This document shows, in pieces, positions 1-8,590 of a stretch of DNA of 64,000 nucleotides; the stretch's first letter is position 1, and the number at the start of each line of letters is the position of its first letter. A program made the translations under genes and the position numbers. The stretch covers positions 177,016 to 241,015 of the forward strand of contig NZ_CP115922.1 in NCBI RefSeq assembly GCF_040412085.2, given 5' to 3'. The notes below the pieces were generated by a model. It worked only from the letters and a program-made list of their open reading frames with translations, made no database searches and was not told the DNA's origin. Source of the stretch: Vibrio sp. CB1-14 (GTDB taxonomy: Bacteria > Pseudomonadota > Gammaproteobacteria > Enterobacterales > Vibrionaceae).

Positions 1-478
1 TGCAAGGCAGGTTGGCTAAGATCTGTTTTTGCTCCTCGCGAGTGGTCAGAAGCTTTAGCATGGCATCGAAATGTGTTGCGCCTGCTGAATACGTTTGAAG
101 CCAAAGTTCGTTGACGGATTGCTTCGCATTGTCTTTGTCAGTAAGTCTGTAATGCGCGTCATAGATGGCATGGCCAACCAACTCTGTTTGAAGGTGCTCA
201 AAATATTCTTCAATCCTCGCTTGAACAACGCGCTCTACGCGCTGGTGAGTGGCTTGCTGCTGCTTTTTACTTAGCGCTCTACGTGAAAGGTTTCGCGCAC
301 GTCGGATCCACTTGAGGTGGTTAGCTTTTTGAAGACGATGCTCACTCATGAAAATGACATTCGGCAACTGAGACAGCCTTTGATAGTCAAAATCAGAGAT
401 TTGGTAGAGTGCATTTGAGTGGAATAACTCGGTTCTAGCGAGGCTACGCTGCACATAGCTCTCAAATGACGTGGACAT
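1..478 (-). CDS. Hypothetical protein, 3' end outside the window
   Basis: An open frame starts at an ATG at 478 and runs without a stop to the left edge (at least 159 residues). The product is helical, charged and Gln/Arg-rich, begins MSTSFESYVQRS and has no membrane segment or motif I recognise. It lies only about 20 bases downstream of the stop codon of the DndC-like gene on the same strand, so it is probably the next gene of that operon and may belong to the same modification module. I do not recognise the family. Confidence 0.7.
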   Translation of the reverse strand, partial: MSTSFESYVQRSLARTELFHSNALYQISDFDYQRLSQLPNVIFMSEHRLQKANHLKWIRRARNLSRRALSKKQQQATHQRVERVVQARIEEYFEHLQTELVGHAIYDAHYRLTDKDNAKQSVNELWLQTYSAGATHFDAMLKLLTTREEQKQILANLPC

Positions 479-498
479 GATAAGACCGGCGTGATTCA

Positions 499-2880
499 TC
501 AAGTAGTGAAACGCGGCAGTTCCTTGATAGGTGCGAGCGCAAGTCCTGCTGAACGGCTACGTAGAAGCGCTTGGTTGTGATTGGCTATACAGGTATTCCA
601 GTGGGTCTCTATGAAGTTCTGAAACGCAGAGTCGTCGATGTCGATGGAGTATTCCATATGCCCAACAAGCTCTTCATCCAAATTGTAGTCGTGCAGTTGA
701 AAGAGCTGCACTCGCTTCTGACTTCTATCTGGCAGCCAGTAGCCAATATGTTGTTCAAACTGCTCCGCTTGGCTGGAACGTGTAGAAGGGACGTAATCTT
801 GAAGGGACGTGCGTCCAGCAACCCATTTACCATCACGCTCTTTGCTTCTCGTGCGCATTGTAAAGCGCACGCCACTTTGGCGCTTGTTGGTTTTCGTTTC
901 ACGTAAGGCAGGGTAGGCACTCGAAAACTCTTTGCACTCGGGCATTTCAGTTAGAAACTCAATACTGATGACATCGTGCTGCGACAGGGGCTGTCCAATC
1001 ATGTCCTCGGTGGTAATATCCTCTCCGTACTTCTTGACTAGCACTCGATGCAGCTTGTCTTTTGCAAGTAAGAGGAGCTGCTGGTGGGCGTTCGAAGACG
1101 TTGGTAAATCAAAGTTAACCCCGCGCTTGCTGCGTTTTACTGAAAGTGATTCGCCTTGATCATCGATTCGGTAAACCACCTTTAGGCGTAGGTTATGCAG
1201 CGCTGTCATATTGTGACGGTTTACAAAGCGACCGTCAGCATCTGGAGTTAGCACAGGTGTTGCTTGCGATGAGTATTCAGTTAGGTTGATTGGCGAGTGC
1301 GCCAAGCACTCTTGTTCGCTTGCCTCGCTGTTAAACGTTTTTGCCGGTGTGAACAGTTGATAAACCAGTGCATCTGGTACGGTTTTATTTAGCACCGAAG
1401 CATCGTCCCAATCAGGGAGTCCTGCGGCGCGGCGTGCATCATTGAGCTCAGAGTTAAGCATGGGAAACGGCTTGCTCTTGCCATGTTGAACCGCATCTAA
1501 GATCTTCATGGGTCTGTAGGGTGTCGATTTAACCCCATTCAGTGACCATAGAGCAGACAGAAGTCCCGCGTGCTGCTCAGTGAAAAGAGACAACATCGGT
1601 GCGTCGCTCATGCGCGCGATGTACGCTTCACGGTATTCACGCTTCACGGCATCAGATAAAGTTGGGTCACTCATGATATCAAGTACCCCTTCATCGTTAT
1701 CGATATCACCTGACGCCAAGCGCTCGCAAAATTCTTCGTGAATGCGCTTTTGTTTTTCAGTGATCTGCGCCGCGTAGTAAAGCAGATTCTCTAAGACGTT
1801 TGCTTTTAGAACATTGGGCTGAAGGTAGATGTTACTCGTCACTCCGCAGGTCGCTCGAGGGTGATAAGCTCTATGGCGAACATCAAGACTGACTCGAACA
1901 AAGTAATCACGAAAGCGAAGTACATCGTCACCAAACCTAGCCCAGCGAGGATACTGCATGATCTCCTTGCCACTGTGATCATCACTGACCACGGGGCAAC
2001 ATTGACACCCATATCTTGCCGTTCCGCCGCAAGTTGACTGTGACGTGACGCTACACACGTCATCAGAACCTTCACCGTACAGAGCGAGCAGCAAACCAAA
2101 GCTCTCACAAAAAGCACGAATAGCGTGCTGCTTGGATGGGCGTTGAACGGGGTTTTGCCCAGCGTGTGTTAGATAGTTGATGACGTCGCGAGTATCCCAA
2201 TCAGAGATGGGTGCGAAGTTAGTGATGCTGTAGCCGACAGGTAGGCTCTGCCAATGCTGTATAAGTGAAGCAGCGGTGCGAGAATCTGTGCCTGCTTTCT
2301 TCATGTTATTCTTACGACGTTGGCTTTCCTCAGTGCGACTACCTGAAATGTCGACCCAGTGTGCTGAGCGATAACGGGCAGGGAGTCTATGCTGGATTTT
2401 TTCTAAGCAACGTCTTGAAGAGTCTAATTTCCAAATGATGCTGCAGTCGACAGTTCTCCCACTGCGTGCAGACGGAAGTAGCTTTTGTGTGCCAGCGAAC
2501 AGAACCATCAACTGTTGGTAGAGTGGTGGTGAAGCGACTTCAATCTCGAGATTAATGCCCAAAGAGTCACAGTAGGCCTTAACCAGTTTATGTGCATGGG
2601 GTACATAACAAGACAAGTTATATGGCTCTAATGTGGTATCAACGGTGATGACCACCAGTGGTCTCGTCGTTTCAATCGTGCCTTGTTCCAGGCAGCGTCG
2701 CATAGCTTCAATGCTTGCGTTAAGAACAGTGCTGCTGTCTTTACCAGTGCTATAGCCAACCTTTAACACTGCGCCTTCTTCTAAGAGCCTCATCAATTCT
2801 TTAATGACTTTCTCTGACTTCGTAAAGACCGCTTCAGAAAGTTCGTATTTGAGCGAGCTAACATCAATAAAGTTCAGCAT
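499..2880 (-). CDS. DndC-like PAPS-reductase-family protein (sulfur transfer)
   Basis: This is an ATP-dependent sulfurtransferase-type protein of the phosphoadenosine-phosphosulfate reductase family, closest in motifs to DndC of DNA phosphorothioation. Counting from an upstream in-frame ATG at 2922, a PP-loop YSTGKDSS lies at residues 57-64, an ISGSRTEES motif at about 192-200, and a cysteine cluster (C290, C298, C306, C308, C309, with STCGGTARYGCQCC) sits where DndC binds its iron-sulfur cluster. I prefer the ATG at 2880 because a TTGACA -35-like box at 2934-2939 would place the upstream ATG inside the promoter. The protein is about 790 residues, much longer than usual DndC (around 500), with a long C-terminal part of unknown role. 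It is divergent from the DGQHR gene. DndA, DndD and DndE homologues are not in view, so classical phosphorothioation cannot be claimed. Confidence 0.8.
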   Translation of the reverse strand: MLNFIDVSSLKYELSEAVFTKSEKVIKELMRLLEEGAVLKVGYSTGKDSSTVLNASIEAMRRCLEQGTIETTRPLVVITVDTTLEPYNLSCYVPHAHKLVKAYCDSLGINLEIEVASPPLYQQLMVLFAGTQKLLPSARSGRTVDCSIIWKLDSSRRCLEKIQHRLPARYRSAHWVDISGSRTEESQRRKNNMKKAGTDSRTAASLIQHWQSLPVGYSITNFAPISDWDTRDVINYLTHAGQNPVQRPSKQHAIRAFCESFGLLLALYGEGSDDVCSVTSQSTCGGTARYGCQCCPVVSDDHSGKEIMQYPRWARFGDDVLRFRDYFVRVSLDVRHRAYHPRATCGVTSNIYLQPNVLKANVLENLLYYAAQITEKQKRIHEEFCERLASGDIDNDEGVLDIMSDPTLSDAVKREYREAYIARMSDAPMLSLFTEQHAGLLSALWSLNGVKSTPYRPMKILDAVQHGKSKPFPMLNSELNDARRAAGLPDWDDASVLNKTVPDALVYQLFTPAKTFNSEASEQECLAHSPINLTEYSSQATPVLTPDADGRFVNRHNMTALHNLRLKVVYRIDDQGESLSVKRSKRGVNFDLPTSSNAHQQLLLLAKDKLHRVLVKKYGEDITTEDMIGQPLSQHDVISIEFLTEMPECKEFSSAYPALRETKTNKRQSGVRFTMRTRSKERDGKWVAGRTSLQDYVPSTRSSQAEQFEQHIGYWLPDRSQKRVQLFQLHDYNLDEELVGHMEYSIDIDDSAFQNFIETHWNTCIANHNQALLRSRSAGLALAPIKELPRFTT

Positions 2881-2897
2881 AACCGTGTCTCTTTTTG

Positions 2898-2939
2898 TGT
2901 ACCTATTAACAGTAAAGTACATGGGTACAAAGTTGTCAA
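2898..2939 (-). promoter_or_regulatory. Promoter and operator-like repeat upstream of the DndC-like gene
   Basis: Read on the minus strand, TTGACA (2939-2934) is followed after 17 bases by TTTACT (2916-2911), a plausible sigma-70 promoter with a weak -10. An inverted repeat TGTACC (2898-2903) / GGTACA (2924-2929) overlaps it and could bind a repressor. The rest of the divergent spacer up to 3090 is AT-rich and must hold the promoter of the rightward operon. Confidence 0.45.
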
Positions 2940-3090
2940 ATTAAAACCTAAAAGGAAATAATTGTATAAATTTAAATCGTTATATATCCGTTATTTAATA
3001 CTTTTATGTGTGATTTTGATTGTTGATTGCTTGATTAACATAATAACACCGACTAGTTTTAAGTTAACAATTTAAAAACGAGGTGCCATC

Positions 3091-4263
3091 ATGGATATGA
3101 CTACAATCGATTTATCAGCGAACTTAACACTAGAGCAGGCGTTCGAGCTTTTAGTGATCACAGGTAACGAGGGAATCGGTGAAACTCATCTTGGAAAGAT
3201 TACTTTTGCTCAGTTTTGCATGATGACTCGCATAGAAAACGACTCAATCGATGAGAAAGCACGCATGCAGAGGTTGGTACAATCCACTCGTGCCAGTGGT
3301 ATTACTCACTATGCTGTCGAACGAGAAAATACGGCTTTTCCTGAAGTGATAGTTGTGTTGTCGAATCACGCAAGCGTTAAACCCATTGAGATGCCATCTG
3401 TACAGGCCAATGGCACCAAACTTGGCATGTTATCGCTTCCAGTTGGGACGCGAACGTTTGTGCTCGATGGACAAGGGCGACGCGTAGGGATTGAACAAGC
3501 GTTGAAGCTCAAGGGCAGTCTTGCCGGTCACCATTTGGACGTAAAATTTTGGATTGTACCCTCTGCCGATGTCTATGAGAGTGCGACCGCTATTCGTCAG
3601 TTGTTCGCGGATCTGCATCTAGGGCTTCGTAAACCTTCCCGTTCTCAGTCCATCTATTTCGATAGCGAAGATGTCCTGAATGTATTTGCTAATGAAGTGC
3701 TAACGGTAACAGAGAGTCGCGGTGCCCCGCTAAGTGAGGCTGTTGCTGTAGAAGGGCGCTTGGCGCAAGGTCAGTGGTGTAACATGTCGCAAATCGTCGA
3801 CTTTTTCTGTGCCTTTATCGGTGGCAGCAAGGCGGAGGTAAGAAGCGCGCTTGCTAACCGCGATGCTTATGACGCTTATCTGCTCGACATCACCCGTTAC
3901 TTAGCCTCGCTCTACGACCACCTACCATACAAAGCGATTCAATCGGCAAACAAGGAGCAGTGGAAACTGCATGTGTCGAACAACTTGTTTTGCTGCGCTA
4001 TTGGACTCAAAGCGCTCGGTTTGCTCGGGAATAGTCTACTTGTGGATGCCAAGGTTCGTGGCGAAGAGGAGTTTGATTTAGCACCACTGAAGGGACTAGA
4101 AGCACTTCCGTTTACAGAGAAAGACCATGCGCTTTGGATTAACGCGCAGGTGTATCAGAACATCGACGGAAAACTGAAAATCGTGAAAAGCAGTGAAAAT
4201 CGTCTAGCAAGACTGCTTTGTACTGAGCTTAGAGTTATTGCTAGCGCTTATTGCAATCGCTAA
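3091..4263 (+). CDS. DGQHR-domain protein, DndB-like
   Basis: The 390-residue product contains the signature DGQGR (residues 126-130, within FVLDGQGRRVGIEQAL), the variant form of the DGQHR motif that defines the DndB/DGQHR family. In phosphorothioation systems DndB is a DNA-binding transcriptional regulator, and relatives occur beside other DNA-modification and defence genes. The family is usually 350-400 residues, so this looks full length. It is the first gene of a rightward operon (then TusA-like, a small unknown and an EVE-like protein) and is divergent from the DndC-like gene. The pairing makes a modification or regulatory role likely; which of the two is not shown by the sequence. Confidence 0.8.
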   Translation: MDMTTIDLSANLTLEQAFELLVITGNEGIGETHLGKITFAQFCMMTRIENDSIDEKARMQRLVQSTRASGITHYAVERENTAFPEVIVVLSNHASVKPIEMPSVQANGTKLGMLSLPVGTRTFVLDGQGRRVGIEQALKLKGSLAGHHLDVKFWIVPSADVYESATAIRQLFADLHLGLRKPSRSQSIYFDSEDVLNVFANEVLTVTESRGAPLSEAVAVEGRLAQGQWCNMSQIVDFFCAFIGGSKAEVRSALANRDAYDAYLLDITRYLASLYDHLPYKAIQSANKEQWKLHVSNNLFCCAIGLKALGLLGNSLLVDAKVRGEEEFDLAPLKGLEALPFTEKDHALWINAQVYQNIDGKLKIVKSSENRLARLLCTELRVIASAYCNR

Positions 4264-4270
4264 GGAGGGC

Positions 4271-4594
4271 ATGATGTTGATTCTAGATCTACAGGCGGAG
4301 CGCTGTCCAAATGCGATGAGCCTAGTACGACTATCACTCACTCGCGCGGTGCAATCAGGCTTTGAAGGAACGCTCCAGATACGGACTTTAGAACCTTCTC
4401 TTGAGAGTAAGATTAAGATCTTTGCTGAGCTTTCATCGTTGCCGTGCACTCTCGTAAACAGTCAAAGCGTTTCACTGAGCCAAGAAAGACGCGATGAACT
4501 TCTTGAAACAGAGGACATTGATACCAAAGAGCTCGCGCACTTCTCAAGCGAGCAGTTCATTACAGTAACCATAAACGGAGTACATCATGCCTAA
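4271..4594 (+). CDS. TusA/SirA-like sulfur-carrier protein
   Basis: The start at 4271 follows a strong AGGAGG ribosome binding site (4263-4269), 7 bases after the DGQHR stop. The 107-residue product begins with a TusA-like pattern: a beta strand LILDLQAE, then RCPNAM with the candidate sulfur-carrying cysteine C12, then a helix of the SLVRLSLTRA type. TusA proteins carry persulfide sulfur from cysteine desulfurases to acceptors such as those of tRNA thiolation. TusA is usually about 80 residues; this one has an extra C-terminal tail of some 30 residues. Its place between a DndB-like and an EVE-like gene, opposite a DndC-like enzyme, suggests it supplies sulfur to that enzyme. The fold assignment rests on the N-terminal half. 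Confidence 0.62.
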   Translation: MMLILDLQAERCPNAMSLVRLSLTRAVQSGFEGTLQIRTLEPSLESKIKIFAELSSLPCTLVNSQSVSLSQERRDELLETEDIDTKELAHFSSEQFITVTINGVHHA

Positions 4595-4820
4595 TCGATT
4601 TCCAAAACGCTATGAGGTTTGCGGTGACCATGTCGTTGTCTCACAAGAGCTCCATCGGACACTGAATATTCTTGCAGGACGTTTCTATTCGCAAATGGGC
4701 TACAAGCACATTGAGGGATTCGACTATTCATCGTCTTTGCATCCACAGGAACAGCTTATGTACGCCTTTGCGTTGGAAGCTGCCTATCTGCAGCAATCAA
4801 CGGGTGCACTCGATGACTGA
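4587..4820 (+). CDS. Small hypothetical protein of the modification operon
   Basis: A 77-residue protein starting with MPNRFPKRYEVCGDHVVVS. Its start overlaps the end of the TusA-like gene by 8 bases, which indicates translational coupling, and the next gene follows 14 bases after its stop. No membrane segment or catalytic motif is visible. I do not recognise the family. It is most likely an accessory subunit of the surrounding module. Confidence 0.65.
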   Translation: MPNRFPKRYEVCGDHVVVSQELHRTLNILAGRFYSQMGYKHIEGFDYSSSLHPQEQLMYAFALEAAYLQQSTGALDD

Positions 4821-4834
4821 TAAGGAGAAAGGAT

Positions 4835-5296
4835 ATGAACTACGAAGGTCACTATCTGATTTTAAAAAGGGCTGACTACACACGTGAGCTTTGTTTAACA
4901 GCCACAGAGTCAGTCATGGCACTGATACAGTGTGGTTTTTGGCCGCTCTACAAGCAAACACCTTGCAAAAATATCGTGAAAAGTGGAGAGAAAGTCCTAA
5001 TTTACTTGCCGGGTGATGAGCCCGACACGCAGCATGTAATGGGGTCGTTCACTATCGCGAAAGTCACGCCTTGGACAACGTTTCATAAACGCAAATATCC
5101 ACTACAGCTTGATGCAGAGCCGAGCGTTGTTCTCGAAATGACGGACGTGGAAGTGTTTGATTTGCCGGTACCAATCAAACCACTTCTCGACAAACTGGAC
5201 TTGACGCCAACGAATCGCCAGAAATGGGGCTGCGTAATGGTCGGAGGCATGCGAAGGATCACACCCAATGACTATTCGCTACTGAGCTCAATGTAG
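4835..5296 (+). CDS. EVE/PUA-like domain protein (possible reader of modified bases)
   Basis: The 153-residue protein starts after AAGGAG in the spacer. The stretch NIVKSGEKVLIYLPGD near residues 45-60, followed by a short loop and MGSFTIAKVTPW, resembles the core strands of EVE/PUA-like domains, where 'GD-x-hydrophobic-x-Y' precedes a strand containing G-x-F. EVE domains bind modified bases and are often found in restriction or anti-phage contexts. It is the last gene of the DGQHR-TusA operon. If the assignment holds, it would read the mark made by the module. Similarity is by pattern only, so confidence is moderate. Confidence 0.5.
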   Translation: MNYEGHYLILKRADYTRELCLTATESVMALIQCGFWPLYKQTPCKNIVKSGEKVLIYLPGDEPDTQHVMGSFTIAKVTPWTTFHKRKYPLQLDAEPSVVLEMTDVEVFDLPVPIKPLLDKLDLTPTNRQKWGCVMVGGMRRITPNDYSLLSSM

Positions 5297-5392
5297 CAGT
5301 CAGTTGATTGGATTGATGTCCACAAGATAGCCCTACAGAGCGCTAATCACGCTTGTGGATGCAAAATAGATTTGAAAAGGCTAGGTAACAAC

Positions 5393-6178
5393 ATGAAAAA
5401 ATGGAGTTTGGGTTTAACACTTACGGCAATTTCAACGTTAAGCATCGCACAGAGCATTGATGTGATGAGCTATAACGTTGAAGGTGGCTATCTCTCAGAT
5501 GCGAAGGTGACAACCGTAGCAAGCTATCTAAAAGCGGCACCAAAAGCGGATATCTATGGCTTTAGCGAGTTGACACAGTCTTGGTCTCCGCAGCTTAAGT
5601 CTCAAATGGGTGAGCAGTACCGTTATCTGAACAGCGACCAAGCGACTGATACTACGGATGCCCTGGCTTTGTTCTTTGATTCTTCAAAATTTAAAGCAGT
5701 TGAAACCGGTGAGCTTGTATTCAATGAACATAAGCACGAGCGTCCAGCGCTATACGCGCGCCTGAAAGATAAGCGAGAAAATATTGAGTTTATCGTCATG
5801 GTGAATCACTTAATGAGGGGAGATGCGTCTATAAGGCAGCGGCAATCAAAGAAACTCCAAGCTTGGGTAAGCGGGCAAACTCTACCAGTGGTGGCACTGG
5901 GCGACTATAACTTCGATTATGACGTACCTACAGGGAAGACGAATCAGGCTTATCGAGAGTTTGTTGCTGGTGGATACTGGCAGTGGGTAAAACCAACAAC
6001 TTTAGTAAAAACTGGTTGCCATAAAAATTACAACAGCATTCTAGATTTTGTTTTCGTAGCCAATGGTGCGAAGGGGACTTCGGAGATTTTGTTTGCTGAG
6101 CCTGAATACTGCAACGATGACGATAAGCGACCTGACCACCGACCAGTGTTTGCAAGTGTTAAGATCCCTACCAGTTAG
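5393..6178 (+). CDS. Secreted endonuclease/exonuclease/phosphatase family protein
   Basis: The ATG at 5393 gives a clear signal peptide (MKKWSLGLTLTAISTLSIAQ); an in-frame TTG 21 bases upstream is not needed. The mature part carries the metal-dependent EEP (DNase I/sphingomyelinase fold) motifs in order: SYNVEGG (Asn), GFSELT (Glu), VNHLMRG (His), LGDYNFDYD (Asp/Asn) and RPDHRPV (catalytic His) near the C-terminus. At 261 residues it is a compact single-domain member. The substrate may be extracellular DNA, but phosphoesters of other kinds are possible. A 75-base spacer separates it from the modification operon, and it seems to be a separate unit. Confidence 0.82.
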   Translation: MKKWSLGLTLTAISTLSIAQSIDVMSYNVEGGYLSDAKVTTVASYLKAAPKADIYGFSELTQSWSPQLKSQMGEQYRYLNSDQATDTTDALALFFDSSKFKAVETGELVFNEHKHERPALYARLKDKRENIEFIVMVNHLMRGDASIRQRQSKKLQAWVSGQTLPVVALGDYNFDYDVPTGKTNQAYREFVAGGYWQWVKPTTLVKTGCHKNYNSILDFVFVANGAKGTSEILFAEPEYCNDDDKRPDHRPVFASVKIPTS

Positions 6179-6490
6179 TTAGCAGAGACGAAAGTAGTCG
6201 TTAGTGATCGTTACAATACTTCCCTCGAGACAGAGGACTATTGGCGACGAAGTTGATCTCGACATTGAACAATTGGTGGCATTTAGAGCTTTGTTGAGAT
6301 TTAGGTCATTGATTAAAATTATGATGCCTGGCTGCATGTTTTTTGAAAATAATATTCAACAAAACAATTAGCTAATGGTAAATTTTTGTAATGTCGTGTC
6401 GTATTTTCTCTTGAGCTAATGCCGTATATATTTCATGTGAGGGTAACTTTCAGGTATAATGAGGGCAAGCATCACGCAGGAGGGTTAATC
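6179..6490. other. Intergenic region, 312 bases
   Basis: AT-rich spacer between the secreted nuclease and the AbiE-like pair. It must hold the promoter of the pair; TTGAGCTAAT near 6411 and an AGGAGG site at 6478-6483 are the only signals I can point to. No gene, repeat or RNA is apparent. Confidence 0.4.
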
Positions 6491-6895
6491 ATGACTGCAA
6501 TTGATCTTATTTATCAACAGATAAAGCGCTCTCGACGCTATGTTTTCGAGCGTAAAGACTTTGACAACTTCGCTAGCTATGATCAGATTGGTCGAGTATT
6601 GAAAAAACTTGTGGATAGAGGTGTGCTGATGAAAATTGGGTATGGTCTATACACAAAGTCAACAATCAACAGCCTTACGAATAAACCGATGCCTACGAAC
6701 CCAGGTGGCACTGATGCAATCATGCGTGAGATCTTAAGAATGCGCGGTGTAGACTTTGAGATGGACGCTTTGACATTAAAGAGTATAAATGGGCAGTCCA
6801 CTCAAATTCCAGCATCCATCAGATACAAGTGGAACCCAAAACAGTTCAACCGAAATCTCAAGGTTGGTAACCGAGTATTGAGTAAGCGACAATGA
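6491..6895 (+). CDS. AbiEi-like antitoxin/regulator (DUF6088 type)
   Basis: The ATG at 6491 follows AGGAGG at a proper distance; an ATG at 6419 in the same frame has no such site, so the 134-residue form is preferred. The N-terminus looks like a winged-helix domain (residues 1-55, ending KKLVDRGVLMKIGYGLYTK), as in antitoxins of type IV AbiE systems, followed by a short linker region. Its end overlaps the next gene by 4 bases (ATGA), the usual arrangement of the antitoxin and nucleotidyltransferase pair. It probably represses its own promoter and neutralises the partner. Confidence 0.72.
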   Translation: MTAIDLIYQQIKRSRRYVFERKDFDNFASYDQIGRVLKKLVDRGVLMKIGYGLYTKSTINSLTNKPMPTNPGGTDAIMREILRMRGVDFEMDALTLKSINGQSTQIPASIRYKWNPKQFNRNLKVGNRVLSKRQ

Positions 6896-7833
6896 GTATA
6901 CCAAAGTTAAAAAGACAATTTCTTGAAGTATCTGACCTCCTTGAGTTAGGTAACCCTTCTATCACTGAAAAGGATTATTGGGTTGTGTCTTTGCTTGCCA
7001 TGTTGGAAAGCGTAGAAAGTGAGCACCACCAGCTTGTTTTTTCAGGTGGAACAGCTTTGGCAAAGTCCAATATCAAGATTCTACGCATGTCTGAGGACGT
7101 TGACATAAAGTTGATACCAACTCAGGAGTTTCTCGAAAAGGGCACAAATGCGCGGAAAAAAGCTCGCAAAGCATTAGTCGATAATCTCATAACAAGGTTA
7201 GCTGATCATAGTTATCTGGATTACTGCGATAAAAAGGTACGCGATGAATATCGATATGTTGAAATCGTAATAGAATATCCACAACAATATAAACAAGCAC
7301 CGTGTTTGAGACCTTTCATCAAACTGGAATTGATCGAGACAATAGAGCTTGAGGGTGTTGAACCTCGCTCTGTTTCATCACTGGTGGCGCAGAGCTACCA
7401 TCAACCTGCTGAAGTTAATTCGATTTCGTGTATTTCTATTGACTCTACGTTGGTTGAAAAAGTGCTTTCTATGTTGCGGCGCACCATGTTAGTTAAGCGT
7501 AACCCGCAGCGTAAGGATGACAGAACACTTGTTCGACATATTTACGATGTTCACTGCATCAGCCACGGGCATACCATTAATATGGACGTACTAAAGCCGA
7601 TGTTTGATACTGTACTGGAAGAGGACAAAAATCGATATGGCAATCAACATCAGGAATTCGTCGATGACCCACGTAATGAGTTAAACCTAGGATTAGAAGA
7701 GATAGAAAACAACGAGCAGTTTCGTAAACGCTTTGCCGATTTTGTGGCTCCAATGGTTTACAACTCAGATCCCCATGACTTCGATACTTGTTTTGCCTCA
7801 TTTAAGGGCATTTCAGAGCAACTGATAAACTAA
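6892..7833 (+). CDS. AbiEii-like nucleotidyltransferase toxin
   Basis: The 313-residue protein has the DNA polymerase beta-type nucleotidyltransferase signature of AbiEii/MenA toxins: FSGGTALAKS (residues 50-59), then RMSEDVDIKL (65-74) supplying the catalytic acidic residues, and a later conserved DRTLVRHIYDVH stretch near residue 210. Such toxins transfer nucleotides to cellular RNA, for example tRNA acceptor stems, and act in phage defence or plasmid maintenance. It overlaps the antitoxin by 4 bases. Length and motifs look intact, so the pair is probably functional. Confidence 0.8.
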   Translation: MSIPKLKRQFLEVSDLLELGNPSITEKDYWVVSLLAMLESVESEHHQLVFSGGTALAKSNIKILRMSEDVDIKLIPTQEFLEKGTNARKKARKALVDNLITRLADHSYLDYCDKKVRDEYRYVEIVIEYPQQYKQAPCLRPFIKLELIETIELEGVEPRSVSSLVAQSYHQPAEVNSISCISIDSTLVEKVLSMLRRTMLVKRNPQRKDDRTLVRHIYDVHCISHGHTINMDVLKPMFDTVLEEDKNRYGNQHQEFVDDPRNELNLGLEEIENNEQFRKRFADFVAPMVYNSDPHDFDTCFASFKGISEQLIN

Positions 7834-7852
7834 TTTCTTCGATACATAGTGC

Positions 7853-7884
7853 CCCAACATTTAGCAACGCTTACAAATGTTGGG
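7853..7884 (+). terminator. Hairpin after the AbiE-like pair
   Basis: CCCAACATTT and AAATGTTGGG form a perfect 10-bp stem with a 12-base loop, 20 bases after the toxin stop codon. There is no clear T-tract, so termination is probable rather than certain. Confidence 0.45.
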
Positions 7885-7963
7885 ACAATATGCTCAAGAA
7901 GTCTAAATGGTTTCCTCTTTTACCTCAGTACCTACATAACCTATAGATTTGTTTTGTTTTCTA

Positions 7964-8590
7964 ACCCTAAACCACCTTCTAGGAAGGTGGTGATCGTCCA
8001 TTAGGGCTTTGCCCGAAGGACGCTCATGTTCAAGATATCCAAGTTTGTAACCAGCAAATCAAGGAGAAAAAGAACATGAGCAGAGATGAATCCGCTTCGC
8101 ACGTATATTACAGGTGCCAGTACCACATAGTTTGGACGCCGAAGTACCGACTCAAAATACTCAAGGGTAACTTGGGCAAAGAGCTGTACCGAAGTATCTA
8201 TATCTACAGCAACATGAAAAACTGCAAGGTTGTAGAGTTGAACGTTCAAGTAGATCACGTCCACTTAGTTGTGAGAATGCCACCAAGTTTGAGTATTTCA
8301 AAGTATATGGGATTTGTTAAAGGACGGACAGCGATAAGGCTGTTCAACAAATTTCCGTATCTAAGAAAGCAAAAGTTATGGGGCAATAAGTTTTGGCAGC
8401 GTGGCTATTTTGTTGATTCGGTAGGAATGAACGAGGAAATAATCCGAAGATATGTCAGGCATCAAGATCGTGTGGGAAAGGAAGAAGAAGAGCGTCAGAT
8501 GCATCTAGGGTTGAGTAACTAAAAGTTAGCCCCCCTTTTAGGGGGCCGCCATTCAAAGCCACCTGCTCAGCAGGTGGATTTTTACTTTGA
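7964..8590 (+). mobile_element. IS200/IS605-family element (tnpA only)
   Basis: The element holds one short transposase gene flanked by subterminal hairpins in place of terminal inverted repeats. The left hairpin is CCACCTT-loop-AAGGTGG (7972-7990). The right one is CCACCTGCT...AGCAGGTGG at about 8560-8577, shortly after the gene. This is the single-strand recognition architecture of IS200-type elements, which make no target duplication. Exact ends cannot be fixed from this sequence alone; those given are approximate. No tnpB is present. Confidence 0.7.
8076..8522 (+). CDS. tnpA: IS200-type Y1 transposase TnpA
   Basis: A 148-residue HUH/Y1 transposase. It shows the N-terminal YHIVWTPKYR motif, the metal-binding HUH pair in VDHVHLVV (residues 60-67) and a C-terminal helix with the candidate nucleophile tyrosine in IIRRYVRHQ. 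The length is typical (about 140-155). AAGGAG precedes the start. It cuts and joins single-stranded DNA at the hairpin-flanked ends. The gene appears intact. Confidence 0.9.
   Translation: MSRDESASHVYYRCQYHIVWTPKYRLKILKGNLGKELYRSIYIYSNMKNCKVVELNVQVDHVHLVVRMPPSLSISKYMGFVKGRTAIRLFNKFPYLRKQKLWGNKFWQRGYFVDSVGMNEEIIRRYVRHQDRVGKEEEERQMHLGLSN

Noticed and set aside
1839..2117. Minus-strand frame inside the DndC-like gene
   Set aside because: Out-of-frame shadow of the larger gene, without a ribosome binding site.
1..5296. Complete classical dndABCDE phosphorothioation locus
   Set aside because: Only DndC-like and DGQHR proteins are visible; DndA, DndD and DndE homologues are absent in the window.
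8001..8264. Minus-strand frame antisense to the IS200-type transposase
   Set aside because: Shadow frame opposite a clear transposase gene.
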